A stretch of DNA of 64,000 nucleotides from Candidatus Competibacteraceae bacterium (GCA_016713505.1 JADJPA010000001.1:2555501-2619500), one strand, 5' to 3'; numbered from the stretch's first letter, positions 1 through 8,395 are shown. Numbers and translations: made by a program. Notes: generated by a model not told the origin, from the sequence alone.

Positions 1-1047
1 CGGGTCAATTACACGCTGCTTCGAGAAAACGGCAAAACCGGCCTGGTGGTCGAAGCCCGCCAGCAAGACATCGGCCCCGATACCCTAAAGTTCGGCATGT
101 TGCTCGGCGCCAATCTCAAGGGCGACTCGGAATTCAGCGTCGGCGCCGCCTACACCATGAGCGCGCTCAACAGGCTGGGCGCGCAGTGGCGCAACTTCAT
201 CCAACTGGGCGGCAACATCGCCCTGACCAGCGACTTCCACCAACCGCTCAACGAAGATCAAGACTACTATCTCAACCCCTACTTAAAGTACGAACAATAC
301 AATCTGGATGTCTTCAACGACCCCTACGCGGCGAGCAGCGGCTTTCGGGTTTATCGCTCCGAAATCGGCCTGGAGGCCGGCCGCAATCTGGGAAGCTGGG
401 GGCGATTGGCGTTCGGCGTATTTTACGGAGCCGGCCGCAACGATTTGCGTTTGGGTCAACCCTCGGCTTACGAAGGCAATTTCAACGCGGGCGGTTATTC
501 GCTCCGCTGGACAGTGGATACCCTAGACAACCTGAACTTCCCGACTTCGGGCGATTCCGTCAACCTGGTTTTCCGCGATTCACTGACCGAGCTGGGTGCC
601 GATCGAGATTTTCGAACGCTCGATCTGAATGTCGTGCACGCTTACACGTGGGGCCAATATTCGGTGATCCCGCGCCTGCGGCTGGCGGGCAAATTGTCGG
701 GTGAGGCATTAGGTATTCACGACCTTTTTCTGCAAGGAGGCTTTTTAAATTTGTCGGGCTATCAGAGCGGCCAACTTTCGGGACAGTACGCCGCATTGGG
801 CGCGTTGCTCTCCATGTATCGACTAGACGACACCTCGGCCGCCTTCAGCATTCCGGTTTTTGCGGGCGGCTCGCTGGAAGTGGGCGGCGCCTGGAACGAC
901 TATCACGAGATCACGCTCGGTTCGCTGATTCCGGCCGGCAGCGTGTTCGTGGGCGTCGACACGCTGCTCGGGCCGCTCTACCTGGGCGCTGGCTACGCCG
1001 AAGGTGGCAATACCTCGTTATACATGCAGCTAGGAAAGTTGTTCTGA
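1..1047 (+). CDS. Outer-membrane surface-antigen beta-barrel, 3' part (probably patatin-like phospholipase of PlpD type)
   Basis: The gene is cut by the window edge; its frame is open from base 1. The visible 348 residues are rich in alternating aromatic and glycine positions and turn motifs, and end in Phe (GKLF), as expected for a barrel assembled by the BAM complex. Residues such as the stretch around NFPTSGDSV match the Bac_surface_Ag barrel found in BamA/TamA and at the C-terminus of patatin-like phospholipases of the PlpD type. The passenger or lipase part would lie upstream of the window. The stop overlaps the next start as TGATG, so the following pseudouridine synthase is probably translationally coupled. 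The barrel is seen; the patatin assignment is from memory of the family and less sure. Confidence 0.6.
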   Translation, partial: RVNYTLLRENGKTGLVVEARQQDIGPDTLKFGMLLGANLKGDSEFSVGAAYTMSALNRLGAQWRNFIQLGGNIALTSDFHQPLNEDQDYYLNPYLKYEQYNLDVFNDPYAASSGFRVYRSEIGLEAGRNLGSWGRLAFGVFYGAGRNDLRLGQPSAYEGNFNAGGYSLRWTVDTLDNLNFPTSGDSVNLVFRDSLTELGADRDFRTLDLNVVHAYTWGQYSVIPRLRLAGKLSGEALGIHDLFLQGGFLNLSGYQSGQLSGQYAALGALLSMYRLDDTSAAFSIPVFAGGSLEVGGAWNDYHEITLGSLIPAGSVFVGVDTLLGPLYLGAGYAEGGNTSLYMQLGKLF

Positions 1048-1664
1048 TGGCGGCCCGCTTGATCCTGTTCAACAAGCCCTATGGCGTGCTGAGCCAATTC
1101 ACCGACGCCGCCAGGCGGCCGACGCTGGCGGCGTATCTCACTATCCCTGGCGTTCGTGTCGCCGGCCGGCTGGATCGGGATAGCGAGGGTTTGCTGGCGC
1201 TGACCGACAATGGCCTGTTGCAAGCCCGCATCAGCCATCCGCGCTACCAACCGTCCAAAAGCTACTGGGTCCAAGTGGAGGGCAATCCTGCCGAAGCCGC
1301 CTTGGAGCAACTGCGCCGGGGCATCGACTTGAACGACGGTCCCACGCTCCCGGCTCGCGCGCGGCGCATTAGCGAACCGCTGCTGTGGCCGCGCGAGCCT
1401 CCGATCCGGTATCGCGCGGCCATCCCGACCGCCTGGCTGGAAATCACCTTACACGAAGGACGCAACCGCCAAATTCGCAGGATGACCGCCGCCGTCGGAC
1501 ATCCCACCTTGCGGCTGGTTCGCTGCCGCATCGGCGGCTGGACCTTGGATGCGCTGTTACCCGGACAATGGCGGGAAGTGTCGGTTGCGGCGCCGTCGTC
1601 CAACCGTGGCCGCCCAATCCGTCGCCGGCTCGCCGCTCCGCCCCGAAACGGCATCACGCCGTGA
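1047..1664 (+). CDS. rluE: 23S rRNA pseudouridine synthase, RluE type
   Basis: This 205-residue protein isomerises a uridine in 23S rRNA (U2457 in E. coli for RluE). It starts directly with LILFNKPYGVLSQF, so it lacks the N-terminal S4 domain found in RluB/RsuA, which is the hallmark of RluE. The catalytic Asp is D43 in the motif GRLDRDSEGLL, and the later block HEGRNRQIRRM is typical of the RsuA family. The ATG shares one base with the upstream stop. The gene ends with a GTGA overlap into a cupin gene. The basic, Arg/Pro-rich tail is not part of the catalytic fold. Confidence 0.88.
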   Translation: MAARLILFNKPYGVLSQFTDAARRPTLAAYLTIPGVRVAGRLDRDSEGLLALTDNGLLQARISHPRYQPSKSYWVQVEGNPAEAALEQLRRGIDLNDGPTLPARARRISEPLLWPREPPIRYRAAIPTAWLEITLHEGRNRQIRRMTAAVGHPTLRLVRCRIGGWTLDALLPGQWREVSVAAPSSNRGRPIRRRLAAPPRNGITP

Positions 1665-2008
1665 TCTTGCCAGTCGGCAATTTGTTCGCGGGCATTCCAG
1701 CCACGCTCGCCTCGGAACAGTTTGATAAGCTGCTCCACACCGAATCCTGCCGCCTGGAACGCATCGTTTCCAGCGGACAGGCGACGCCAGCGGGCGAATG
1801 GTACGACCAGGCTTGGGATGAATGGGTGGTTTTGTTGCAAGGTCAGGCGGCCTTGCTATTCGCTGGCGAGGATGCCGCGCGCCTTTTGAATCCCGGCGAT
1901 TATGTGTATATCCCGGCGCATTACCGGCATCGCGTGGAACAAACCAGCGAAACCCCGCCGGCGGTCTGGTTGGCGCTACATCTTGCAGGTAGCGACGCCG
2001 GATGCTGA
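1661..2008 (+). CDS. Small cupin-domain protein
   Basis: This is a 115-residue single-domain cupin. The conserved cupin blocks are visible: WDEWVVLLQGQAALLF (about residues 52-67) and LNPGDYVYIPAHYRHRV (about 76-92). The usual metal-ligand His pair of cupin motif 1 is replaced by DEW, while His residues 87 and 90 of motif 2 remain, so metal binding is uncertain. I chose GTG 1661 because it gives a 4-base overlap (GTGA) with the stop of the pseudouridine synthase; the longer open frame upstream is only the shadow of that gene. Many such proteins sit beside RNA-modification genes, but the substrate is unknown. Confidence 0.75.
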   Translation: MILPVGNLFAGIPATLASEQFDKLLHTESCRLERIVSSGQATPAGEWYDQAWDEWVVLLQGQAALLFAGEDAARLLNPGDYVYIPAHYRHRVEQTSETPPAVWLALHLAGSDAGC

Positions 2009-2029
2009 TTCATCCTCCTTTCAGCCTGA

Positions 2030-2072
2030 TCTTGTAAAATAATCGCTCTATAGCCATTATTATTTGGATCAA
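2030..2072 (+). promoter_or_regulatory. Possible promoter and FNR/DNR-like box upstream of the cytochrome c' gene
   Basis: TTGTAA (2030-2035), 17 bases, then CATTAT (2053-2058... approximate) form a modest sigma70-like pair. Just downstream, 2059-2072 reads ATTATTTGGATCAA, which matches 8 of the 10 defined positions of the FNR-family consensus TTGAT-N4-ATCAA. Cytochrome c' genes are often under FNR/DNR/NNR control, which makes the box plausible; the match itself is imperfect and is an inference. Confidence 0.3.
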
Positions 2073-2101
2073 ATCTACTGTGGCGGGCTTTGGAGCAATC
2101 A

Positions 2102-2569
2102 ATGAAAAAACAATTCGCGATAGCTTTGGCGGGTGGAATTCTGGGCATGAGCGTCTGGACAGCGGTCAGCGCCGCCGACGCGAAACCAGAAGATACCGTT
2201 AAGTACCGCCAGTCGGTCTACACCATTATCGGCTGGAATTTCAAACCCATCGGGGCGATGATGAAGGGTGAAGCCCCATTCGATGCAGCCGCCGTGGCCC
2301 GGCACGCGCAATACATCGAAATGCTCAGCAAAGCCCTACCGGAAGGCTTCACCAAGGGAACCGGCCCAGACGCGGTCAAGAACACCGAGGCCAAACCCGA
2401 GATCTGGACGAAAGCGGGCGAATTTGACACCAAAATGAAGGATTTCCAACAGGAAGCCGCCAAGCTGGCCGCAACCGCCAAGAGCGGCGATGAGAAAGCG
2501 ATCAAGGCGCAGTTTGGCAAGACCGCTGAAACTTGCAAAGCCTGCCATAAGGAATTCCGCAAGGATTGA
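2102..2569 (+). CDS. Cytochrome c'
   Basis: This is a periplasmic c-type cytochrome of 155 residues. A Sec signal peptide (MKKQ, hydrophobic core, cleavage after SAA) is followed by an all-helical domain whose heme-binding CKACH lies close to the C-terminus, the signature position of class II cytochromes c'. Family members bind NO and CO at a pentacoordinate heme and protect against nitrosative stress. ATG 2102 was chosen because GGAG at 2092-2095 is well spaced and the signal peptide begins there; an upstream in-frame TTG at 2090 is ignored. The gene converges on a cytochrome b561 gene, a plausible redox partner. Confidence 0.92.
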   Translation: MKKQFAIALAGGILGMSVWTAVSAADAKPEDTVKYRQSVYTIIGWNFKPIGAMMKGEAPFDAAAVARHAQYIEMLSKALPEGFTKGTGPDAVKNTEAKPEIWTKAGEFDTKMKDFQQEAAKLAATAKSGDEKAIKAQFGKTAETCKACHKEFRKD

Positions 2570-2594
2570 TGGTTAGTTCAGCTTTTTAAGAGAG

Positions 2595-2627
2595 CGGGTC
2601 ATGCCGGCGCATGACCCGTTTCTGTTT
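2595..2627 (+). terminator. Rho-independent terminator of the cytochrome c' gene
   Basis: A perfect 10-base stem, CGGGTCATGC (2595-2604) pairing with GCATGACCCG (2609-2618), closes a 4-base loop and is followed by a T-rich stretch (TTTCTGTTT). It lies 25 bases after the cytochrome c' stop and 20 bases before the end of the convergent b561 gene. The minus-strand side lacks a T-run, so it probably acts mainly on the plus strand. Confidence 0.7.
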
Positions 2628-2637
2628 GCGCCGCCGT

Positions 2638-3312
2638 CTAACCCACCAACAGCCAAACCGCCGCAATCGCGACCGCCAGCACCACCAAACCCAGCCAAGG
2701 GCTGACCATTCGCGGGGTCCGTTCGATCGAATCCGGCGGCAAATGCTTGAGGCCGCTCAGCATCGGATGCACCAGGTTTTCGCGCTTCACGAACAAATAG
2801 AACAACACCGCCGAAATATGTACCGCGATGACCGCCAGCAACAGGTTGAAATTGAATTTATGAACGGTGGTCAACCAATCGCTGGTGCTTTTTGACACCC
2901 AACCGTACAGCGGTCCCTCGATGGTGATATCGTCGTTGGCGAACAGACCGGTTCCCGCCTGAACCAGCAACAGCGCCAGCATCGCCAGGATCGACCAGCC
3001 CCCCATGGGATTATGGCCGAGATACAGCGGCGTCTCGCCGCGCAGCAACGCCTTGACGTACTCTATCGCCGCGCCGGGCCCGCGGACGAAATCGCCGAAG
3101 CGGACGGTATCGCTGCCCACGAAGCCCCAGATCAGGCGGAACAGCACTAAAACCAGGATCGTGTAACCGCCCCAGATGTGATAAGTCATGGTATCGCTGT
3201 TCTCGGCGGTCAGCCATTGGGCGATCATGAGCACGACCAGCGTCCAGTGAAAGATCCGGGTTGGTAGATCCCAGACCTTGACGGTTTGCAGGGGTTGCGA
3301 CGTATCGGACAT
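2638..3312 (-). CDS. Cytochrome b561-type diheme membrane cytochrome
   Basis: A 224-residue inner-membrane protein of the bacterial cytochrome b561/Ni-Fe hydrogenase B-subunit-like family. It begins with the family's VKVWDLPTRIFHWTLV motif, whose His is an axial heme ligand, and has about four further hydrophobic helices with conserved His in TYHIWGGY, VHKFNFN and AVHISAVL. Such proteins pass electrons between quinol and soluble or periplasmic c-type cytochromes. ATG 3312 is preceded by a GAGAGG ribosome-binding site; an in-frame ATG ten codons upstream is less likely. It converges with cytochrome c', suggesting the two form an electron-transfer pair (inference). Confidence 0.88.
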   Translation of the reverse strand: MSDTSQPLQTVKVWDLPTRIFHWTLVVLMIAQWLTAENSDTMTYHIWGGYTILVLVLFRLIWGFVGSDTVRFGDFVRGPGAAIEYVKALLRGETPLYLGHNPMGGWSILAMLALLLVQAGTGLFANDDITIEGPLYGWVSKSTSDWLTTVHKFNFNLLLAVIAVHISAVLFYLFVKRENLVHPMLSGLKHLPPDSIERTPRMVSPWLGLVVLAVAIAAVWLLVG

Positions 3313-3368
3313 AGATAAACCCTCTCTGTCAGGAAAAGCCAAGGCGCAATGGTCGGCATGACCGATTC

Positions 3369-3387
3369 ACTAATGATAACGATTTAC
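3369..3387. promoter_or_regulatory. Fur-box-like palindrome between cytochrome b561 and leuA
   Basis: The 19 bases ACTAATGATAACGATTTAC agree with the classical Fur consensus at 13 of 19 positions. The site is 57 bases upstream of the b561 start and just upstream of the putative leuA promoter. Iron control of a heme protein is reasonable, but this is a pattern match only. Confidence 0.3.
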
Positions 3388-3394
3388 ATTCAAC

Positions 3395-3424
3395 TTGACC
3401 TGAAACGGCCGACTGCGTTATTTT
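3395..3424 (+). promoter_or_regulatory. Candidate leuA promoter
   Basis: TTGACC (3395-3400) and TATTTT (3419-3424) are separated by 18 bases, a fair sigma70-like pair. Transcription from here would give a leader of more than 300 bases before leuA, in keeping with the leader-peptide ORF and hairpins found downstream. Confidence 0.35.
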
Positions 3425-3551
3425 GAACCTATTATGAATGCACAATCCCGCGAGCGGTTCGAACTGCGACTGAGTTGCCCGGCCTCCTGAGTGGAGCGCC
3501 GGGTTCTGCTGCCGCCGTCGATCATCCGAACCGCTTTCAAGGATTGTCCCA

Positions 3552-3674
3552 ATGTCTGATTCTGACCGATCCCCCTGTTTCGCTCCCCGCATTGCGGGTT
3601 GCCTTCATCGTCCTGCTTTCGTGCGTGTTCTCTCTCTTGCTCTGCTCCGACTGAGTCGCGGTCGTCGGGCCTAG
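3552..3674 (+). CDS. Putative Leu-rich leader peptide of leuA
   Basis: A 40-codon ORF lies in the 447-base gap before leuA. It has a good ribosome-binding site (AAGGA at 3539-3543, 8 bases before ATG). Near its end the codons read Val-Arg-Val-Leu-Ser-Leu-Ala-Leu-Leu-Arg-Leu, five Leu in eight codons, which is what a ribosome-mediated leucine attenuator would need. A GC hairpin with a T-run follows before leuA. The ORF overlaps nothing else on this strand. The role in attenuation is inferred; no characterised homologue is recalled. Confidence 0.5.
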   Translation: MSDSDRSPCFAPRIAGCLHRPAFVRVLSLALLRLSRGRRA

Positions 3675-3715
3675 CGGCGGTCCGGCGGCCGTATCCGCGC
3701 CGCATTCGCATTTTT
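3674..3715 (+). terminator. Possible attenuator hairpin in the leuA leader
   Basis: GCGGCGG (3674-3680) can pair with CCGC..GCCGC (3695-3703, with a two-base bulge), and five T residues follow at 3711-3715. The hairpin starts at the stop codon of the Leu-rich leader ORF and ends 44 bases before leuA. The T-run is 7 bases away from the stem, so as an intrinsic terminator it is imperfect; its support comes mainly from its position. Confidence 0.3.
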
Positions 3716-3759
3716 CAGCACTGTAACCCCAGCTACCGTCAAGCAGAGAGAAATTGATC

Positions 3760-5508
3760 ATGCATTCGGATATCCGTAGTAAATACCGCCCTTTTCCCCC
3801 GATCCAATTGCCGGACCGGCAATGGCCGTCCCAAACCATCAGCCACGCGCCGCGCTGGTGTAGCTCCGATTTGCGCGACGGCAATCAAGCACTGATCGAG
3901 CCGATGGATGGCGAGCGCAAGCGCCGTTACTTCGATCTGCTGGTGCGGATGGGCTTCAAGGAAATCGAGGTTGCCTTTCCGTCGGCCTCGCAAACCGATT
4001 TTGACTTCGTGCGCGGCCTGATCGAAGGCGGCCGGGTGCCGGACGATGTGGCCGTGCAAGTGCTGACCCAATCCCGCGAGGATTTGATCCGCCGCACCTT
4101 CGCCAGTTTGAAAGGGGTCCAGCGCGCCATTTCGCACCTGTACAACGCCACCGCGCCGATTTTCCGCGAAGTGGTGTTCGGCGTCGATCGCGCGGGTTCC
4201 ATCGAACTGGCGCGATTCGGAGCGCGGCTGTTCGCGGAATGCGCCGCCGAACAACCTGAAACGGAGTGGACATTCGAGTATTCGCCGGAAACCTTCTGCT
4301 TTACCGAGTTGGATTTCGCCTTGGAAATCTGCGAGGCGGTGCTGGATATCTGGCAACCGACGCCGGAGCGCAAGGTGATTCTCAATTTGCCAGCGACCGT
4401 CGAGATGGCGACGCCGAACGTCTACGCCGATCAAATCGAATGGTTCTGCCGACGGGTTTCGCGCCGCGACTCCATCATCATCAGCGTACACCCGCATAAC
4501 GACCGCGGCACCGCCGTCGCCGCCGCCGAGTTGGCCTTGATGGCGGGGGCCGACCGGGTGGAAGGTTGTTTGTTCGGCAACGGCGAGCGCACCGGTAACG
4601 TCGATCTGGTCACGTTGGCGTTGAATCTCTACAGTCAAGGCATCGAGCCGGGTTTGGATTTCTCGGTGATCGACGAAATCGTCCGCACCGCCGAATACTG
4701 CAACCAGATTCCGGTGCATCCCCGCCATCCCTACGCCGGCGATCTGGTGTTCACCGCCTTTTCCGGCTCGCATCAGGATGCGATCAAGAAAGGCTTCGCC
4801 GCGCAGGAAAAACGCTGGGCCAGCGGCGATCCTCGCTGGGAAGTCCCCTATTTACCGATCGATCCGACCGATCTGGGCCGGACTTATGAGGCGGTGATCC
4901 GGGTCAACAGCCAGTCCGGCAAGGGCGGTATCGCCTATCTGCTCGAAAAAGATCACGGCTTGCAGCTGCCGCGCCGCTTGCAGGTCGAATTCAGCCAGCG
5001 GGTGCAAGCCATCGCCGACGCCACCGGCAAGGAAATCACCTCGGATGACATCTGGGCGGCCTTCGAGGCGGAATACCTACAACGGACCGAACCGTTCCAC
5101 TTCGTCGAGCATCGCATCATTCCCGACAGTCATTCCAGCGCTGTGCGCAAGCTGACCTCCACCATCCGCGAACGCGGCCAGGAGCGAGTGATTTCCGGCA
5201 AGGGCAACGGACCCATCGACGCCTTCACCGACGCCTTGAACCAGCATTATGGTTTGGACGTAAAGGTGGTCGATTATCACGAACACGCCATGGGGGCCGG
5301 CGCGAACGCCACCGCCGTCTGCTATGTCGAGGTGCGGATGGACGGCGAGCCGGCCACGCGGTTTGGGGTCGGCATCGACAGCAACATCGTCACGGCCTCG
5401 TTGAACGCGGTGGTCAGCGCCGTCAATCGGGCGTTGCGCCAAACGCTGGGCGAACTCGCGAGCGAGGGTTCCGAACAACCGCGACGGACGGCTAGTGCAG
5501 CCGCTTGA
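3760..5508 (+). CDS. leuA: 2-isopropylmalate synthase (long LeuA type)
   Basis: This enzyme condenses acetyl-CoA with 2-oxoisovalerate in the first committed step of leucine synthesis, in the cytoplasm. At 582 residues it belongs to the long LeuA group shared by actinobacteria and pseudomonads. The HMGL-like catalytic barrel shows the metal and substrate motif SSDLRDGNQAL, the HPHNDRGTAVA block and GNGERTGNVDL, and the C-terminal third is the LeuA regulatory dimer domain, the site of leucine feedback. ATG 3760 follows AGAGAG at a good distance; the in-frame TTG at 3754 is less likely. A long leader with a Leu-rich peptide lies upstream, pointing to attenuation. Confidence 0.95.
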   Translation: MHSDIRSKYRPFPPIQLPDRQWPSQTISHAPRWCSSDLRDGNQALIEPMDGERKRRYFDLLVRMGFKEIEVAFPSASQTDFDFVRGLIEGGRVPDDVAVQVLTQSREDLIRRTFASLKGVQRAISHLYNATAPIFREVVFGVDRAGSIELARFGARLFAECAAEQPETEWTFEYSPETFCFTELDFALEICEAVLDIWQPTPERKVILNLPATVEMATPNVYADQIEWFCRRVSRRDSIIISVHPHNDRGTAVAAAELALMAGADRVEGCLFGNGERTGNVDLVTLALNLYSQGIEPGLDFSVIDEIVRTAEYCNQIPVHPRHPYAGDLVFTAFSGSHQDAIKKGFAAQEKRWASGDPRWEVPYLPIDPTDLGRTYEAVIRVNSQSGKGGIAYLLEKDHGLQLPRRLQVEFSQRVQAIADATGKEITSDDIWAAFEAEYLQRTEPFHFVEHRIIPDSHSSAVRKLTSTIRERGQERVISGKGNGPIDAFTDALNQHYGLDVKVVDYHEHAMGAGANATAVCYVEVRMDGEPATRFGVGIDSNIVTASLNAVVSAVNRALRQTLGELASEGSEQPRRTASAAA

Positions 5509-7462
5509 ATGGGCGCTTCCGAGCCAAGCTGATCACGCTCGCTCAGCGGGCCGACGGTGTCCGGTTGGCCGTTATGGCCTGGTGCTGGACACCGTCGCCG
5601 CCATCCTTCTGCTGTTTGCCCTGACCCGGCTCGCGCTGGCGCTGCGTGTGGGCGGCGACGCCGACTGGACGCTGGCGACGCTCGCCGGCGCGGCGGCGTT
5701 GGGCCTGCTTTACGATCTTACCGTCGCCCTGCTGCTCGCATTACCGTTGGGCTTGCTGCTGGCGGTGCTGTCCGCCCGCTGGGCTCGGTTTCAACTCACG
5801 CAAATTCTGGTGCTGGTGGGAATGGCCGGCGGTCTGTTTGCCTTGCTGTTCGGCGCGGCGGCGGAGTGGTTTTTCTGGAGCGAATTTTCCTCCCGCTTCA
5901 ATTTCATCGCGGTCGATTATCTGATTTATACCGATGAAGTCATCGGCAATATCCGCGAATCCTATCCGGTCGGCTGGATTCTGGGCGCGTTTGGGGGCTT
6001 GTCCTTGCTGGTGGCGGTTTCACTCCGACGACGCCTCAAGCGTCGACTCACTCAGGCGACCCCGCTGCAATCTCGGCTGGGTGGGTTCGGCGCGCACGCC
6101 TTGCTGGCGGTCGGCTTGCTGGCCAGCGTCTCCGGCAACCTCCGTGACGAGCTCCAAAATGTTTATGCGCGAGAGATCGCCGGCAATGGTTTGTTCGAGT
6201 TCGTGCGCGCGTTCAAGGACAACGAACTCGACTACAGCCGTTTTTATCGAACCTTGCCTGAAGATGTCGTTTTCGCTCGATTGCGACAGAAAATGCTGTT
6301 GGCCGGCGGCGAACCACTCAGCGCCGACCCGCGCCAATTGGCCTACCGGATTACCTCTCCAGGGCCAGAGCTGCACCCGAACGTAGTCCTGGTGATGCTG
6401 GAAAGCATGAGCGCCGACTTCATGCAAAGCTTCGGCAGCTCCAAAAACATCACGCCGACCCTAGATCGCCTCACCCGAGAAAGCCTGTTCTTCCCCCGCG
6501 CCTTCGCTTCGGGAACTCGTACCGTGCGCGGTTTGGAAGCCTTGGCGCTGTCGGTGCCGCCGACGCCGGGCAACGCCATCGTCCGCCGCCCGCACAACGA
6601 AAACCTGTTTTCGCTGGCGTCGGTGTTCAACGCCAAAGGCTACGCCAGCTTGTTTCTGTATGGCGGTTACGGCTACTTCGACAACATGAACGGCTTTTTC
6701 GGTCACAACGGTTACGAAGTGATCGACCGCTTGGCCGTGGACAAGAGCAAAATTCATCACGAAAACATCTGGGGCATCGCCGATGAGGATCTTTATACCA
6801 AGGCCTTGGAAACCTTCGACGCGAAGCACGCCGCCGTCCAACCGTTCTTCGCCCATCTCATGACCACTTCAAACCACCGGCCCTATACCTACCCGGAAGG
6901 CCGGATCGACATTCCGCCCAAGACCGGACGCGATGGCGCGGTCAAATACGCCGATTGGGCCTTGGGTGATTTTCTGGCGCGGGCCGCGACCAAACCGTGG
7001 TTTGACGATACCGTTTTCGTGATTGTCGCCGACCACCAAGCCTCGGCGGCGGGCAAAACCGATCTGCCGCTGGCGCGCTATCGGATTCCGCTGCTGATTT
7101 ACGCTCCCAAGCTGTTCCCGGCCGCTCACAACCAACGCCTGATCGCCCAGATCGACATTGCCCCGACTCTGCTTGGCTTGTTGAACTGGTCTTACACCAG
7201 CAAGTTTTTCGGCCATGATGTGAACCGCTTGCCCGCCGGCAAGGAACACGCACTGATCAGCACCTATCAGACCGTCGGCTATCTCGAAAACGACCGGCTG
7301 GTCATCCTGAACCCCGGCCAGCGGACGCGCGTCGAAACCGTGAATTGGGAATCGCTCACCACCCGTCCGACCGCTGACGATCCGGTGGCGATCGCCGAAG
7401 CCATCAGCGTCTATCAGGGCGCGAGCCTGGCTTTCAAGGCCGGCTTGTTGGGCGGGCCTTAA
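5495..7462 (+). CDS. LTA synthase / MdoB-like membrane sulfatase-fold transferase
   Basis: A 655-residue inner-membrane protein. The N-terminal 220 residues contain about five hydrophobic helices; the periplasmic C-terminal part is an alkaline-phosphatase-fold sulfatase domain. Metal-binding NVVLVMLESMSADF (E near 303), the nucleophile Thr region SGTRTVRG and the late FVIVADH are visible. In Gram-negatives such proteins usually add phosphoglycerol or phosphoethanolamine groups to periplasmic glucans or lipids; the exact substrate cannot be told. The start is uncertain: GTG 5495 overlaps leuA by 14 bases, and GTG 5582 just before the first helix is an alternative. It meets the convergent metallopeptidase gene with a 4-base overlap. 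Confidence 0.8.
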   Translation: MQPLEWALPSQADHARSAGRRCPVGRYGLVLDTVAAILLLFALTRLALALRVGGDADWTLATLAGAAALGLLYDLTVALLLALPLGLLLAVLSARWARFQLTQILVLVGMAGGLFALLFGAAAEWFFWSEFSSRFNFIAVDYLIYTDEVIGNIRESYPVGWILGAFGGLSLLVAVSLRRRLKRRLTQATPLQSRLGGFGAHALLAVGLLASVSGNLRDELQNVYAREIAGNGLFEFVRAFKDNELDYSRFYRTLPEDVVFARLRQKMLLAGGEPLSADPRQLAYRITSPGPELHPNVVLVMLESMSADFMQSFGSSKNITPTLDRLTRESLFFPRAFASGTRTVRGLEALALSVPPTPGNAIVRRPHNENLFSLASVFNAKGYASLFLYGGYGYFDNMNGFFGHNGYEVIDRLAVDKSKIHHENIWGIADEDLYTKALETFDAKHAAVQPFFAHLMTTSNHRPYTYPEGRIDIPPKTGRDGAVKYADWALGDFLARAATKPWFDDTVFVIVADHQASAAGKTDLPLARYRIPLLIYAPKLFPAAHNQRLIAQIDIAPTLLGLLNWSYTSKFFGHDVNRLPAGKEHALISTYQTVGYLENDRLVILNPGQRTRVETVNWESLTTRPTADDPVAIAEAISVYQGASLAFKAGLLGGP

Positions 7463-8268
7463 ATCGAGCGCAGGTCATGCTTCGCCCGTTCGAATTCCGC
7501 AAACGGATTGAAAGGAATATCCTCCAATACGGCGAGCTGCTGGGCCAGCTTCTCGCGCTTGAGGGCCGCCTTGACCCGAGCGTGGTTGGTTTTATCTTCC
7601 ATGAATTCGTAGGATGCGGTCCGGGTGGCGGGCAAGCTGCTGGCCCCCGCGTCATGGCCGCCTCTGACCTCTTTGTCGCCACGCTCCGACAGGTAAATAT
7701 CTTGGACGATGACCGCAAAAAACTCCTCCAGGTCGGTCCATTGGTCGTTAGTCGACTCGGGTTTTAATTTCTCGAACTGGCTCGGCCGAACCCCATGAAC
7801 CAATTCATGTAAAAGTGTGGAGTCATCCGCGTAGGGCGCATCTTTAGGGCAAGAACCTGTCAGGAACGGGGAAAATACGACTCGGGAGTTTTTCAGGTAT
7901 CGGTTGGCCGGGCGCGCATGGGCGGTCGAAGCAGGGCAAATTTGAAAGCGAATACTATCACTCTCGATGCTGATCACCGTATCACGGATGCCCGGCGGTA
8001 TGATGTAAAGATCGCTAGCGAGTTGGCGGCTGGCCGCCAGGACTAATTGGCCCGTTCTTAATTTGCTGATCTTCAACAAACGCCGAAAAACCTCCGTTTC
8101 ATACAAGGCATGTTGCTCGGAAAAAAACGGATTCGGCTTGAGTTCCATGTCATCCAGGTTTTGTGGCTTTTTGGCGGGATCGGCACCCGTCGCTTTCCAT
8201 CGTTCATACTCCACATCATCTTGATCGTTACCGTTCACAATGATGCGATAAGGTTTGAATTTGATCAC
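7459..8268 (-). CDS. M91-like zinc metallopeptidase, effector/toxin-like
   Basis: A 269-residue protein without signal peptide or membrane helix. It carries a zincin motif HELVH at residues 154-158 in the context STLLHELVHGVR, followed about 23 residues later by DLEEFFAVIVQDIYLSE, whose Glu is a candidate third zinc ligand. The LxHELxHxxR pattern is that of the peptidase M91 (NleD) family, which includes secreted effectors. It is the last gene of a minus-strand group with a small exported protein and a second HEXXH protein. The group is visibly AT-richer than its flanks, suggesting transfer. No secretion marker (VgrG, PAAR, Rhs) is linked in the window. Its target is unknown. Confidence 0.65.
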   Translation of the reverse strand: MIKFKPYRIIVNGNDQDDVEYERWKATGADPAKKPQNLDDMELKPNPFFSEQHALYETEVFRRLLKISKLRTGQLVLAASRQLASDLYIIPPGIRDTVISIESDSIRFQICPASTAHARPANRYLKNSRVVFSPFLTGSCPKDAPYADDSTLLHELVHGVRPSQFEKLKPESTNDQWTDLEEFFAVIVQDIYLSERGDKEVRGGHDAGASSLPATRTASYEFMEDKTNHARVKAALKREKLAQQLAVLEDIPFNPFAEFERAKHDLRSI

Positions 8269-8395
8269 CGCTTTAGCTCCTGTGCCGGCAAACCGAATTG
8301 CTCGATGGGCATCGATTTCTGAAAAGGAGGAGGGGTTATGCGCTTGAACCAGCCGGCTTCAACGCCTTATCGAAGCCGGCCTCATGCCAGTACCG

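Noticed and set aside
3455..3466. GGTTCGAAC, resembling a tRNA T-loop, in the leuA leader
   Set aside because: No acceptor, D or anticodon arms fold around it; it lies in the short upstream ORF of the leader.
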